A stretch of DNA of 64,000 nucleotides, taken from the NCBI GenBank assembly GCA_964440985.1, contig CAYTWE010000002.1, positions 1-64,000 of the forward strand, in the 5' to 3' direction. Both the position numbers and the translations under genes were made by a program. The DNA comes from UBA1731 sp964440985. Its GTDB lineage: Bacteria; Verrucomicrobiota; Kiritimatiellia; RFP12; UBA1067. The notes beneath the pieces are model-generated. The model saw nothing but the letters and a program-made list of their open reading frames with translations, searched no databases and was not told the origin of the DNA. Within the stretch, counting starts at the first letter, position 1. Every line of letters starts with the position of its first letter. Of the stretch, positions 1 through 8,702 are shown piece by piece.

Positions 1-18
1 GAACAGCACGTTTCTATC

Positions 19-40
19 CGCATTTACTCCGACAAGTGAC
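19..40. repeat. Short copy of the transposon-end-like repeat found near 52.0 kb
   Basis: These 22 bases match positions 52020-52041 in the same orientation with one mismatch (C/T at the eleventh base). The 52 kb copy continues into a 23-bp tandem array resembling mobile-element ends; this copy diverges right after the match. It lies just after the stop of the exported-protein gene that ends at 61. It is probably a remnant of a dispersed element end. No transposase gene is visible on either side. Confidence 0.55.
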
Positions 41-60
41 GGGGAGAGATCGGAAGGACG

Positions 61-2481
61 CTATCTGATGACTATCTTCGTGCCGATCGGAAGATGGCGG
101 GCATACAACGTCTTTCCGTCATCGGAAAGATGAAGCCGCCACTCGCGTGTCGCTCCGGCCACGGTGACGCTGTCCGGATAGACAATGCCGCCGGCTGCCT
201 CCGCAACGACGAAATCGACATTGCCGCTCGAACGGGCGGCACGGTTGTCATCAGAGAGCGTGACAACCGCATTTTCGCCAAGCGTCAGACGACCAGACGC
301 ACAAATCCTTTGGCCTCCAACAAAATCAGCGACAGGCACAATCCACGACGAGACGATGTTTAGACATCCGGAATCGCCGGACACAGTTGGCAGCCCCTCC
401 AATTCGGAAACCTTGAATGCGTCATATCCGGTGGACAACGCCGTGCCTGCGGCAAAAACCGCTTTGCCAACAGGCGGAATCAGCCATACCTTGCGGGTGC
501 TGGACGGCTTTACTGTGACGTCCTCCTCGACATCGTCCGGAAGCGTCCACGTAAGCATGGAGCCGTCTCCCGAATCAATCAGCTTCACGTAATCCGTCTG
601 CAGTTCCGAATTGCGTCCCAACGGATCGAACCCGACACCAAAGTTGTCTTTCGCCCAGTTGAGCCGCTGTCCGTCCTTGACCACCAGGTTTTTGCTCGGA
701 CAGAAACTGCCCCCTACACTGGAGGAATATCCACGAACGTCTATCGTGTGCGGACCGGGCGCAACATTGCCGATAGAGCCGCGGATCGTAGAACCGGTGT
801 TTCCGATGCCGGTGAAGTAGAAAACCTCAGTCCCGTCTATCCGTACACCAAGATGGGTATTCGCCGCGCCGGCGAAAGTCCAGGTCACGTTGGTCGATTC
901 GTTGTTCCATATGTAGCCGGTGTAGGCAATCATGTAACGGTTGGTAGATGCAAGCATAGGGTCTGTCCACAGATGATGCCGTTTGTCGTAGTATGCGTCG
1001 GCGCCTCTTGTTATGATGTTCGTGAACACCATGTCCCACGCGGCCTTTGTGGCAGGATAGGACGCATATTCCGTTCGTTCGCTCTCGATCAGGCCTGCGA
1101 TGGATGCCCGCGAAGCGGGGAAAGACACCGTACCACCCTTCACAACGAGCCTGTCTGTGCCGGAGAAGGACTTCCAGACAAGTTCGCCATCCCCAGTCTT
1201 GACGACGGATCGCCACGATCCGCATCCGTTCGACACTACGCCTGAACCATGGACGGCAAGTTCAGGCAGAGAATACGTTATGTCATCGTTCTCAAGCACC
1301 GCGGTGGAGTTTGTCAGCATGAGCGCACCGCCGTCCTCAGGAATGGCGCCGTTGCTCCACAGCGCAACTGTCGAGCGATCTGCGGCAACTCCGCCGGTGA
1401 ACGTGCTCTCTTCGCCCATCAAGTTCAGACATCCCGCCGGCCCAGATGCGTACGAAGTGACATACAGTCCGCCACTGCCGGAGATCGGCCCCCAGAACGA
1501 AAACCAGAATCCGCTCTTGAGATCGATTTTCGGACGGTTGTCGCCAAGCAGCACCGGACCTGCCCAGCACGATATGTTTGTTTTGTTGTACTGAGCGGAG
1601 CCGTTCAATACGTTTATTCCGTTCATGTCGCTTGCATCGAGCGTCCAACGAATCGGAGATCCGCCCGTTAGGTTGAACCCCAGCGCCGTTCCGTCTCCCA
1701 TGGTAAACACATTATCGGAATCGCCCTCAATGTGCGTATTGCCGTTCTGCATTATCAATCCGGTCTCGGCTACGATGTTTCCTGGATTCTTGATGTTCCA
1801 GCATCCCCACGCCGTCACTCCTACGCCGCCAAACGTGAGGGTGTGTCCGTTCATGTCAAGCCACATCGGGTTGGCGCCGCCGGACATGTACATCGTGTGC
1901 CGCGAAAGGGTTCCGATCTTCGCATCCGCCGTCATCACAAGATTGGAGCTGAACACCATGCGCTTTATGATGTCCTTCGCCCCCGAATGGACGAGTGCGC
2001 CAATCCCGCCCACGCCATCTCCTGCAAAGCATATGCGCTTGTTCCAGTATCCCCATGCCTCTCCGTTGGACAAATCCTCCGGCGGGTGCGCATCAAGCGT
2101 CGCTCCGTCCAGCACGTACACGCTGCCGCACACATCCGCGCTGGCCAACTTGCCGAGCGCGGAGTTTGTCGTGAACCTGTACGCCCCAGACTCCACAGTG
2201 ATGTCCCCGACGTAATCGGAAATTGACGTCTCCACGACAAGCGTCCCCGTTCCGCGCTTGACAAAATTCGTTGCAAGGTTTTGGGCAAGATATGCGCCGT
2301 AGCCAACGAAATCAAATGAATTCGTTGCACCGGCATCAACCGTGACCGAAAGCGTCCTGTCGTCCTCGGAATAGACGTATTCGGCGCAATTGGCCGAAGT
2401 TGCAACAAGAGCCACGAGGAGTACTGTCGCATGGACAAAGCGTTCTATCGAGCGGACTTTATGATTCGCATCTTGCTTCAT
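61..2481 (-). CDS. Exported autotransporter-like beta-strand repeat protein with PA14-like region and IVIR tail
   Basis: The 806-residue product has a signal peptide (basic start, hydrophobic stretch at about 16-30, cleavage near NCA/EYVY). A long Gly/Asn/Thr-rich section of about 50-480 follows with phrases such as GTGTLVVE and DGATLDA, typical of autotransporter-associated beta-strand repeats. Residues of about 490-620 (YTGYIWNNES, GVRIDGTEVF, PGPHTIDVRGY) resemble a PA14/GLEYA carbohydrate-binding fold. The protein ends in GTKIVIR, a tail shared with two other exported proteins of this window. The start is preceded by AAGGA. It lies 56 bp downstream of the esterase-lyase gene, so co-transcription is likely. 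No translocating barrel domain is present. The substrate is unknown; surface glycan binding is inference. Confidence 0.8.
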   Translation of the reverse strand: MKQDANHKVRSIERFVHATVLLVALVATSANCAEYVYSEDDRTLSVTVDAGATNSFDFVGYGAYLAQNLATNFVKRGTGTLVVETSISDYVGDITVESGAYRFTTNSALGKLASADVCGSVYVLDGATLDAHPPEDLSNGEAWGYWNKRICFAGDGVGGIGALVHSGAKDIIKRMVFSSNLVMTADAKIGTLSRHTMYMSGGANPMWLDMNGHTLTFGGVGVTAWGCWNIKNPGNIVAETGLIMQNGNTHIEGDSDNVFTMGDGTALGFNLTGGSPIRWTLDASDMNGINVLNGSAQYNKTNISCWAGPVLLGDNRPKIDLKSGFWFSFWGPISGSGGLYVTSYASGPAGCLNLMGEESTFTGGVAADRSTVALWSNGAIPEDGGALMLTNSTAVLENDDITYSLPELAVHGSGVVSNGCGSWRSVVKTGDGELVWKSFSGTDRLVVKGGTVSFPASRASIAGLIESERTEYASYPATKAAWDMVFTNIITRGADAYYDKRHHLWTDPMLASTNRYMIAYTGYIWNNESTNVTWTFAGAANTHLGVRIDGTEVFYFTGIGNTGSTIRGSIGNVAPGPHTIDVRGYSSSVGGSFCPSKNLVVKDGQRLNWAKDNFGVGFDPLGRNSELQTDYVKLIDSGDGSMLTWTLPDDVEEDVTVKPSSTRKVWLIPPVGKAVFAAGTALSTGYDAFKVSELEGLPTVSGDSGCLNIVSSWIVPVADFVGGQRICASGRLTLGENAVVTLSDDNRAARSSGNVDFVVAEAAGGIVYPDSVTVAGATREWRLHLSDDGKTLYARHLPIGTKIVIR

Positions 2482-2537
2482 GACCCGTCATTCCTTTCTT
2501 TTCGGTTTATGGTTCAAAATCGGCACATGACGCACCG

Positions 2538-5500
2538 TCATGTCTCCGGCGGGGTGAACGACAGGATGCGCGCCGGACGCAGGAAGAGGCTCTGACGCTG
2601 AATGAGCGGTGCGCTTCCATCGTCATTCTCCCCTTCAATCACAAGCCTCACCTCCGCTGCGTCAGCGGCAAGCGTACAAGTCTCGTTGAACGCCCGCCTG
2701 CGCCGCGCCGCTATCGTCTTTCCGCGCAGTCTGCCGCCGAGCGCATCCCCAATGAACTTTCCGCCGACGTCGTACATCTCAAGCCGCACGTTTCCGTTCC
2801 ACGGTCTGTGGGCAAGGTTGCGGACGCAAAGGCCGAACTTCATGGGTTTGCCGGCCGCTTCCGCCGGCACACGGCACGTCGCCGTCGGCGTCCGCTCCCC
2901 TCGCCTCGCCGTGACTGACGCCTTTGGCGGGAACAGGTCGTGCGGAATCGGCTGCGCGAACAGGTTGGCGCACGTCTCCTGGTCATAGCACTCGAACCTG
3001 ACAGGTGCGTCCGCAACGTAAAACAGCCTTACGGCGTCCTTCGGCGGATTGAAGCGCAGAATCACGCGGTCAGCATAGGCATGGGACTGCACAGCCTCCG
3101 AAGGAACCGTCCTCCTGACGCCACCGGCGGTTTCCGCCTCTATGGCGAACGGGGTGTAGGAATCGCCGTACACCACGCATCCCGGCTCAGCGACGAGATG
3201 CCTGTCGCGCAGCGCCTTTACGTCGATTTCAAGCTCAAACGGGACATCCTGAGGAATCTCCGGAGACCATGAGGCTATACGGAAGCGCTTTGGCTCAGGC
3301 GCGTTTGCGCGATCGCTCGTGAGCGCCACAAGCGGCGCAATGGGAGTGACGGAAAGGTTCATGCGCCGCTCTTCGTCGTTCATCGTGCAGATGACGTAGC
3401 GGCCTTTGCAGACAATCTGCGGATGAGGATCGGGATGAAGCCTCGACTGCCGATCCTCGCTCGCAATCTTTGGCGTCTTCGAATGTATGTACACAGCGCG
3501 GTGCGTCTCCCTGTTCCAGAAACCGACTGTCCAGCCGCATCCGCGATACCAGCGTCCCCAATTGCAGTCGAAGGCAATGTACCTGTTGTCTGGCGACATG
3601 GATGCGTGTGCCGCGCCGCACGGGTTTATGCGCCACTGCCGCTCGGTCGCGAGGTCGTGGTAGCACGTTCCGCTTGAACACCAGTAGAAACCCTTCCCGT
3701 CCTCCGCAAAGAACTCGTGCGTCGCGCTGTTCGTGAGCTTTGACGGGACCATCCAGAATTCGCCCTTCCTGAACAGCCACAGGCGCGGATAGATATCATC
3801 CCTCGGACGCACCGCCTTCGACACGAACGGACGATGCTCCAACCCTGTTGCGGCATTCTCCTCCGGCGTCAGCTCGTCTCTCGTCATCCTCCAGCTGTAC
3901 TCCATCGCGCACATCGCCATCGTCGGGTCTACAGGGTTGAACTGTCCGTGATTGCAGCAGAAGTTCGCACGCCCCCACTCCTCCCACTTCCCGGTGGCAA
4001 GGTCTATCACTCCCTCCTTCTCAACATCCCCGGCCTTGCCGTCTACAAACATCCGCTTACGGTCCGGAGAAAGCGTGATGTGAGTGCCATACCGGACGCT
4101 GTGCGGATTCTCGGCGGACGACAGTTCAGGCGGACATGGACAAACGATTATGTCCTTTTGCGGATCGACGAGCAGATCGCGTCTGTGGACGCCTTTACCG
4201 TCCAACCACCACAGCTGGTCTCGCTCCACGTCAAGCCACGGAATCTGCCCGTCCGTCCCCTCCAGGACATACGTCTCATCCTTGAGCAGATCGACAAGTG
4301 CCTTCACCCGCATCCGTGTGCTCACGCCCTTCTCCGCCATTTCATCCGGAGAGACGTCAAATACGATGAACCTTCCGTCATCCGTCATCGACTTCGCCGT
4401 AAAGTATATCGACTGCTGGTTGAATGCGAGCATCCCTGGCCTCAGGATGTGCGACACAACGCCGGAACGAGGATCGACATGGCGGACGAACAGCTTTGAC
4501 TGGGCAGGCGTCTTTATGGCATCCGGCGCAGGCGGCGGAGGCGGGGCAAGATCTTCAGGCGCATCCTGCACAAGCCACCTTGCGAAATCCCTTGCGATAT
4601 CCTTCTGCGGCGGATGCCCCTGACCGATTCCGTAGCGCATGAGCTTGTCCTTCGACGGACACACGTTGTACGCCGTGTAGCCCGCATGAGGCGGACACAC
4701 CGTATCTGCGAAACCAACGTTGAAGCGTATCGGCACATCGATGCGCTGGGCGAAGTACACCGCATCGAAATACGGCGCGTTGGTCTCCGCGATCGCACGG
4801 TTCTCAGGAAGCTGCGCAGCGATGAGCCTCGGCCATCCCGCTTCGCGGCCGTCTATCTTGAAGCACAGATGGTCGGTTATCGCGGGCACAGTGACTGCCG
4901 CCCTGCGGATGTGCTTGTTCAGCCCGGTCAGGATAAGCCCGAAGCCACCGCCCTGACTGCCGCCGGTGTAGCGCACACGCGCCCTGTCAACATCAGGACG
5001 CGCACAGACCCAATCGATTGCGCGGTTTGCCGCAAGTATGATTCCGTAGTAGAAGTAGTCCTCGCGGCTCGCGGCGATTCCGCACTGCGTATAGCGCACC
5101 GTCTTGACAGGATATCTTCTCCCGTATTCATCGTCCTCCTTCTTCTGGAGAGCGTTCGATTCCGGCCCTTTGTACTTCACTCCGCGAAGCGGCTTGTAGT
5201 AGTGTACGTTCACGTAGAGGTGCATCGTATCCGCGCTTCCGCCCTCGAACACCGTTGCCGGACCCGCCCCCGGCACGGTTACCGTAAGCGGGAACGGCGC
5301 CTTTGAGGAATCCTTCGGAACAGAAAGATATCCCCACACCGTGCGGCCTTGCGTAGAAGGGATCTCAAGTTCGTAGAGATCGCGGCCCTTTACCTTGCCC
5401 GGATCAATTCTTGTGGCCTTGACCGGTACTGTCACCTCGGCGTTGTACTTGCCTATTGCGTCGGACCAGAACCGGTCGAAGTCCGCCGGACATTCACGGT

Positions 5501-5957
5501 ACGGGCGCAACTTCTCCGGCTCGTACGCCACGCCAAAGAGCTTCCGCTCCGCCCCGTCCTTGAAGATGCGCATGAGCAGGAATCCCGCCCTGTCCATCTC
5601 GCCAGTCACAGAAAAGCGGGTCTCCTTAGACAGATCGACCGTCCTCTCAAGGAATATGCGGTCGCCAAAGTTGTCTAAACGCACCTTCACTTCGCCCTTC
5701 GGAGAGCTTCCATCCGCCTCCGTAGCCACGACAGTGAATATCGCCGGCTCACCAAGCCTGTACCTTGCATCCGGCTGGTCGCACGTCACGCGGAACAGCG
5801 TCGCGTGTGCGGCAAACATCCACAATGACGCCATCGACAAGACAAGAAATCTGCGGAGCGGAGCAGTAGGCCCCAATCCGGAATGTCCTTCACGCATTGC
5901 ATTGGCAACGCAATGACTCTCTGTTTGCTGAACGCCGAAAAAAGCAGCCATGGACAT
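2538..5957 (-). CDS. Exported CE7-type acetyl esterase fused to PL22-like beta-propeller
   Basis: The 1139-residue product carries two catalytic-looking modules. Residues of about 150-465 are an acetyl xylan esterase (AXE1, CE7) with nucleophile Ser334 in GGSQGG, Asp418 in GFADTV and His448 in GQGHPP, a complete triad. A Pro-rich linker (about 471-477) leads to a beta-propeller resembling oligogalacturonate lyase (PL22), including a His/Gln-rich HPDPHPQ motif like the metal site of that family. The last 200 residues look like extra beta-sandwich. ATG at 5957 is preceded by AGGGAG at good spacing; an internal Met at residue 22 starts a more compact signal peptide. Its own TTGACA/TATACT promoter lies just upstream. 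The likely role is deacetylation and cleavage of acetylated pectin-like chains outside the cytoplasm. Confidence 0.85.
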   Translation of the reverse strand: MSMAAFFGVQQTESHCVANAMREGHSGLGPTAPLRRFLVLSMASLWMFAAHATLFRVTCDQPDARYRLGEPAIFTVVATEADGSSPKGEVKVRLDNFGDRIFLERTVDLSKETRFSVTGEMDRAGFLLMRIFKDGAERKLFGVAYEPEKLRPYRECPADFDRFWSDAIGKYNAEVTVPVKATRIDPGKVKGRDLYELEIPSTQGRTVWGYLSVPKDSSKAPFPLTVTVPGAGPATVFEGGSADTMHLYVNVHYYKPLRGVKYKGPESNALQKKEDDEYGRRYPVKTVRYTQCGIAASREDYFYYGIILAANRAIDWVCARPDVDRARVRYTGGSQGGGFGLILTGLNKHIRRAAVTVPAITDHLCFKIDGREAGWPRLIAAQLPENRAIAETNAPYFDAVYFAQRIDVPIRFNVGFADTVCPPHAGYTAYNVCPSKDKLMRYGIGQGHPPQKDIARDFARWLVQDAPEDLAPPPPPAPDAIKTPAQSKLFVRHVDPRSGVVSHILRPGMLAFNQQSIYFTAKSMTDDGRFIVFDVSPDEMAEKGVSTRMRVKALVDLLKDETYVLEGTDGQIPWLDVERDQLWWLDGKGVHRRDLLVDPQKDIIVCPCPPELSSAENPHSVRYGTHITLSPDRKRMFVDGKAGDVEKEGVIDLATGKWEEWGRANFCCNHGQFNPVDPTMAMCAMEYSWRMTRDELTPEENAATGLEHRPFVSKAVRPRDDIYPRLWLFRKGEFWMVPSKLTNSATHEFFAEDGKGFYWCSSGTCYHDLATERQWRINPCGAAHASMSPDNRYIAFDCNWGRWYRGCGWTVGFWNRETHRAVYIHSKTPKIASEDRQSRLHPDPHPQIVCKGRYVICTMNDEERRMNLSVTPIAPLVALTSDRANAPEPKRFRIASWSPEIPQDVPFELEIDVKALRDRHLVAEPGCVVYGDSYTPFAIEAETAGGVRRTVPSEAVQSHAYADRVILRFNPPKDAVRLFYVADAPVRFECYDQETCANLFAQPIPHDLFPPKASVTARRGERTPTATCRVPAEAAGKPMKFGLCVRNLAHRPWNGNVRLEMYDVGGKFIGDALGGRLRGKTIAARRRRAFNETCTLAADAAEVRLVIEGENDDGSAPLIQRQSLFLRPARILSFTPPET

Positions 5958-5988
5958 ATGCTATTCTCCCTTTGCTTCAATGACGAAT

Positions 5989-6016
5989 AGTATATGATTT
6001 TTTTTTTACCTGTCAA
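5989..6016 (-). promoter_or_regulatory. Sigma-70 promoter with A10 tract in the spacer
   Basis: Read on the minus strand: TTGACA (6016-6011), GGT, ten A (6007-5998), TCA, TATACT (5994-5989). The spacer is 16 bp. The esterase-lyase ATG lies 31 bases beyond the -10 box. The homopolymer sets the -35/-10 distance, so a one-base slip would give the optimal 17 bp. Confidence 0.8.
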
Positions 6017-6034
6017 ATTTGCCGGGAACAGCAA

Positions 6035-6073
6035 GACCGCCCTTCTTCGCAGCTTTTGGGAAGAAAGGCGGTC
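6035..6073 (-). terminator. Hairpin after the FAD oxidoreductase gene
   Basis: Arms 6035-6048 and 6060-6073 pair over 14 positions with a single mismatch (6042/6066), closing an 11-base loop. It lies between the stop of the FAD oxidoreductase (6118) and the next promoter. No T run follows on the minus strand, so it may be a U-less terminator or a 3' stabilising stem. Confidence 0.5.
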
Positions 6074-6117
6074 GTCGCCACATCGAGACATGGCATCACG
6101 CCATGCCGTACGGCAAA

Positions 6118-7911
6118 TCAGAACCGGATCCGGCGAAGGCGAGGTGCAAGATCGTTGCCGTCCTGCCACGCCTTGAACACAAAGCCGCGTTTCTGCCATC
6201 TGCGAATCCGCGAAGCAGTCTTGTCGTCCGGATGCTTCGCAAGAATCGCCTGAAGCGCCATCAACGCATACGAAAGCGCATGGAAGCGGCAGGTCGTCTC
6301 ACCGCCTGGGAAAGCGCCTGCGGCCGCAAGCCCGGCTACGAATCCCTTGGCCTCATCCTCGACGATTCCGAGAAGCACAGGCACGGAATCACTGTCCGCA
6401 AAGCGTCCAAGCATATCAAGAGCCTTTATCCTCACAGGGTACGCACCACTGACGGCAGGGTCGCGGACGCCACCCGGATTGGAGACGATTTCGCGAAGAA
6501 CCGGCAATGCGCGAACATCACCCATAAGGGCCAAGGCTATGGCGAAGTTTCCGGAATGACGCAGATCGGCATCGAGTTCAACCGCCAGCCTGCGGGCAAA
6601 AGCCTCCCTTTCGGCGACGCTGCCGCGAACGCCACGCTCCCACGCAGTCCAAAGCGCATACGCCGCCCGTTCATCGGCGCTGCCGGTCGCTATGCCTCTC
6701 GGCCCCTGCCACCATTCTCCCGTGCGCGTGACGTCGTGGCGAAGCGCAGCAACAACGTCTTCATCCGAAAAAGGCTCGAACCTGAAACCGTGGTGGGTGT
6801 TCACCCTGTCGCTCTGCGCAGGATCGAGATTTCCCGCCCTGCGCAGCACCGGCTCAAGTTCAGCGTACGGCACATCCCGCGCCGCACAGCCGAGACGAAG
6901 CGCAATCCCTGCGGCAAGCGCGGCGGCCACGCCGGTCTTCACCATCTCCGGCTGTAGCCTCAGACTTCCGCCGAGATCATGCGCAACGCCGAAATGCTTG
7001 GACGGAACAAAGAGATTGTCCACGCCCTTCGCGACTATTGAGCCATATGGCACGGACGACGGATAGCAGAACATCGGCAGACCGCAATGCACCTTCCAGT
7101 TGCGGATCTCCTGAGACTCGAATGCGTGGTCGTCGTAGAACACAGGCAGGTCTTCCGGCGCAAAGGCATGGAACAGAGTATCCGGAAAAACCTTGCCGCA
7201 GATTGCATCCGCCATGGACGCAATCGCCTCCGTCTCAACGCGGATCTCCTCACGTGCACCGACCATGGCGAAAGGACGCAGCATCCGGCCAGATTTCCGC
7301 TGTGAAAGCCAGAACCTGTGCCTTTCGCCCGCAAGCTTTCCTATCGTGTCCGAATACGCCCTTGCGCCAAGAGTGAGATCGTCCGGATAGTTCCTGTAGA
7401 TCGGCCGCCCCATCTTCGCGCCGTTGTCGAGCCACGTTTCACCCCGTGCACATGGAGCCATTACGCCGTCGATGGAGCGTCCCTTCCGCAATCCGCACCC
7501 GCACATCCTTGCAACTGTCGCATTCCCTGTCGCATCGATCGCAAAACGTGCCGCCACGTCGCAAAACGCTCCGTTGCGCAACGTACGCACACCCGCAACC
7601 CTTCTGCCATCCATCCATACGCCTACGACAGACGTGCCGTATGCGACCTTCGCCGTTGCGGCGGCGCGTTCGTACGTGATAAGCCGCTTTGTCAATCCGC
7701 CGAAGCATATGCCGCCGACAGTCGAAAGGCCGCCCAATCCGTTGCCTTTCTCTATGCCATACACGGATACTCCATCTCGGACGCAGCGCAGAAACGCCGC
7801 CGCGCCCGCTGTGCCCAGCCCGGCTACGACGACATCGCACGATGCACTGAAGGAAGGCCTCTCGCCGCGCTTCACTATGCGTCTGCCGTTTTCAATCAGA
7901 CAGATTTCCAC
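6118..7911 (-). CDS. FAD-dependent oxidoreductase (FAD_oxidored family) with HEAT-like C-terminus
   Basis: The 597-residue protein begins with a Rossmann dinucleotide motif (VVVAGLGTAGAAA, about residues 27-39), followed by the GLGGLSTVGG stretch and the DATGNATVARMCG motif typical of the FAD_oxidored family. The C-terminal 130 residues (RALPVLREIV, SVPVLLGIVED) look like HEAT-type helical repeats. No signal peptide is visible. The start is GTG at 7911 with AGGGGA upstream, and it overlaps the end of the Tat-protein gene by 16 bases, so the pair is translationally coupled. The substrate is not evident; members often sit in sugar-degradation loci of this bacterial group, and oxidation of a glycan-derived product is inference. 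Confidence 0.85.
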   Translation of the reverse strand: MEICLIENGRRIVKRGERPSFSASCDVVVAGLGTAGAAAFLRCVRDGVSVYGIEKGNGLGGLSTVGGICFGGLTKRLITYERAAATAKVAYGTSVVGVWMDGRRVAGVRTLRNGAFCDVAARFAIDATGNATVARMCGCGLRKGRSIDGVMAPCARGETWLDNGAKMGRPIYRNYPDDLTLGARAYSDTIGKLAGERHRFWLSQRKSGRMLRPFAMVGAREEIRVETEAIASMADAICGKVFPDTLFHAFAPEDLPVFYDDHAFESQEIRNWKVHCGLPMFCYPSSVPYGSIVAKGVDNLFVPSKHFGVAHDLGGSLRLQPEMVKTGVAAALAAGIALRLGCAARDVPYAELEPVLRRAGNLDPAQSDRVNTHHGFRFEPFSDEDVVAALRHDVTRTGEWWQGPRGIATGSADERAAYALWTAWERGVRGSVAEREAFARRLAVELDADLRHSGNFAIALALMGDVRALPVLREIVSNPGGVRDPAVSGAYPVRIKALDMLGRFADSDSVPVLLGIVEDEAKGFVAGLAAAGAFPGGETTCRFHALSYALMALQAILAKHPDDKTASRIRRWQKRGFVFKAWQDGNDLAPRLRRIRF

Positions 7912-8702
7912 TTCATCCCCTCCTCGAACGCCTCAACCAATGTAGGGAACTGTGCGGACGGCACCCACGCATACCCTGCCTTCATCCGGCGCACAATGCG
8001 TCCGCCGCCATACATGCACCTCATGGCATTCACCTCGGCAAGGAGTTCGTCCGGGGTCTTTCCGGTCTTTTCCCACGCATCATACAGCGAAAGCCGTGCG
8101 GTGCGCCAATCGGCGTCCGGCGGCAGATCCACGGTGAAATATCCGTCTTCCGCAATCCCGCCGAACCGCTTTCCGGTCACTGCATCTGCGCCAAGATCCC
8201 TCCATCCCGTGTCTGTCGTGTCAAGAAAGCGTCCTGCGGAGAAATCGAGGAAGCCGTCCCCCACGCCGTGTGTGCGCAGGCTCCATCCGCCGAAAGCCCT
8301 TTCAACCGCCGCAAGCTCCACATTCATGAACGCCTTTCCGCCATGGCCGGCAAAGAACACAGAAATGAAATCGGCAAGCGGGGGAAGCTCCAGTACGCCA
8401 TCAACAAGTATATGGCTTTCGGCAAGTCTGTCGAGAAGTTCGCGTCCGAGCGGTGTCTTTGCCTCTCCGGCTGCTGTCGGGCCGCAAGTGCAGGCGAATT
8501 CAGGCGCAAGGTGCATCCCTCGTTCAAGCACAAGCACATCCTCCGGATGCGCAAGCGCAAAGCCAAGCGCGAATGCGCTCCCGCCAAACACAATGGTTTT
8601 GCTTTTTCCGTCTGCACCAAGCGCCGCCGAAAACGCATCCCGACCGAACAGGGTGACCATGCCACCTGCGGACGAAAGCTTCAGAAAATCGCGTCTGTTC
8701 AT
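7896..8702 (-). CDS. Tat-exported, degenerate FAD-oxidoreductase-like protein
   Basis: The start is ATG at 8702, overlapping the TGA of the upstream glycosidase gene as ATGA and preceded by AGGGAG. The 268-residue product opens with the twin-arginine motif NRRDFLK. After it come KTIVFGGSAFALG and DVLVLERG, which look like a worn Rossmann FAD-binding start, and DTTDTGWRDLGADAVTGKRFGG, which resembles the DATGDG region of FAD_oxidored proteins. It is half the length of the neighbouring full enzyme. Tat export fits a cofactor-loaded protein. It may be a periplasmic partner or a divergent enzyme. Function is not known. Confidence 0.7.
   Translation of the reverse strand: MNRRDFLKLSSAGGMVTLFGRDAFSAALGADGKSKTIVFGGSAFALGFALAHPEDVLVLERGMHLAPEFACTCGPTAAGEAKTPLGRELLDRLAESHILVDGVLELPPLADFISVFFAGHGGKAFMNVELAAVERAFGGWSLRTHGVGDGFLDFSAGRFLDTTDTGWRDLGADAVTGKRFGGIAEDGYFTVDLPPDADWRTARLSLYDAWEKTGKTPDELLAEVNAMRCMYGGGRIVRRMKAGYAWVPSAQFPTLVEAFEEGMKWKSV

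Noticed and set aside
2440..2481. PEP-CTERM/exosortase anchoring for the exported proteins
   Set aside because: None of the exported proteins has a C-terminal PEP motif, transmembrane helix and Arg cluster; they end in IVIR or other tails.
2525..2543. 7-bp inverted repeat at the stop of the esterase-lyase gene
   Set aside because: The stem spans the stop codon, is short and has no T run; it is too weak to call a terminator.
5998..6007. T10 run as a plus-strand terminator
   Set aside because: No plus-strand gene or stem precedes it. On the minus strand it is the spacer of a TTGACA/TATACT promoter.
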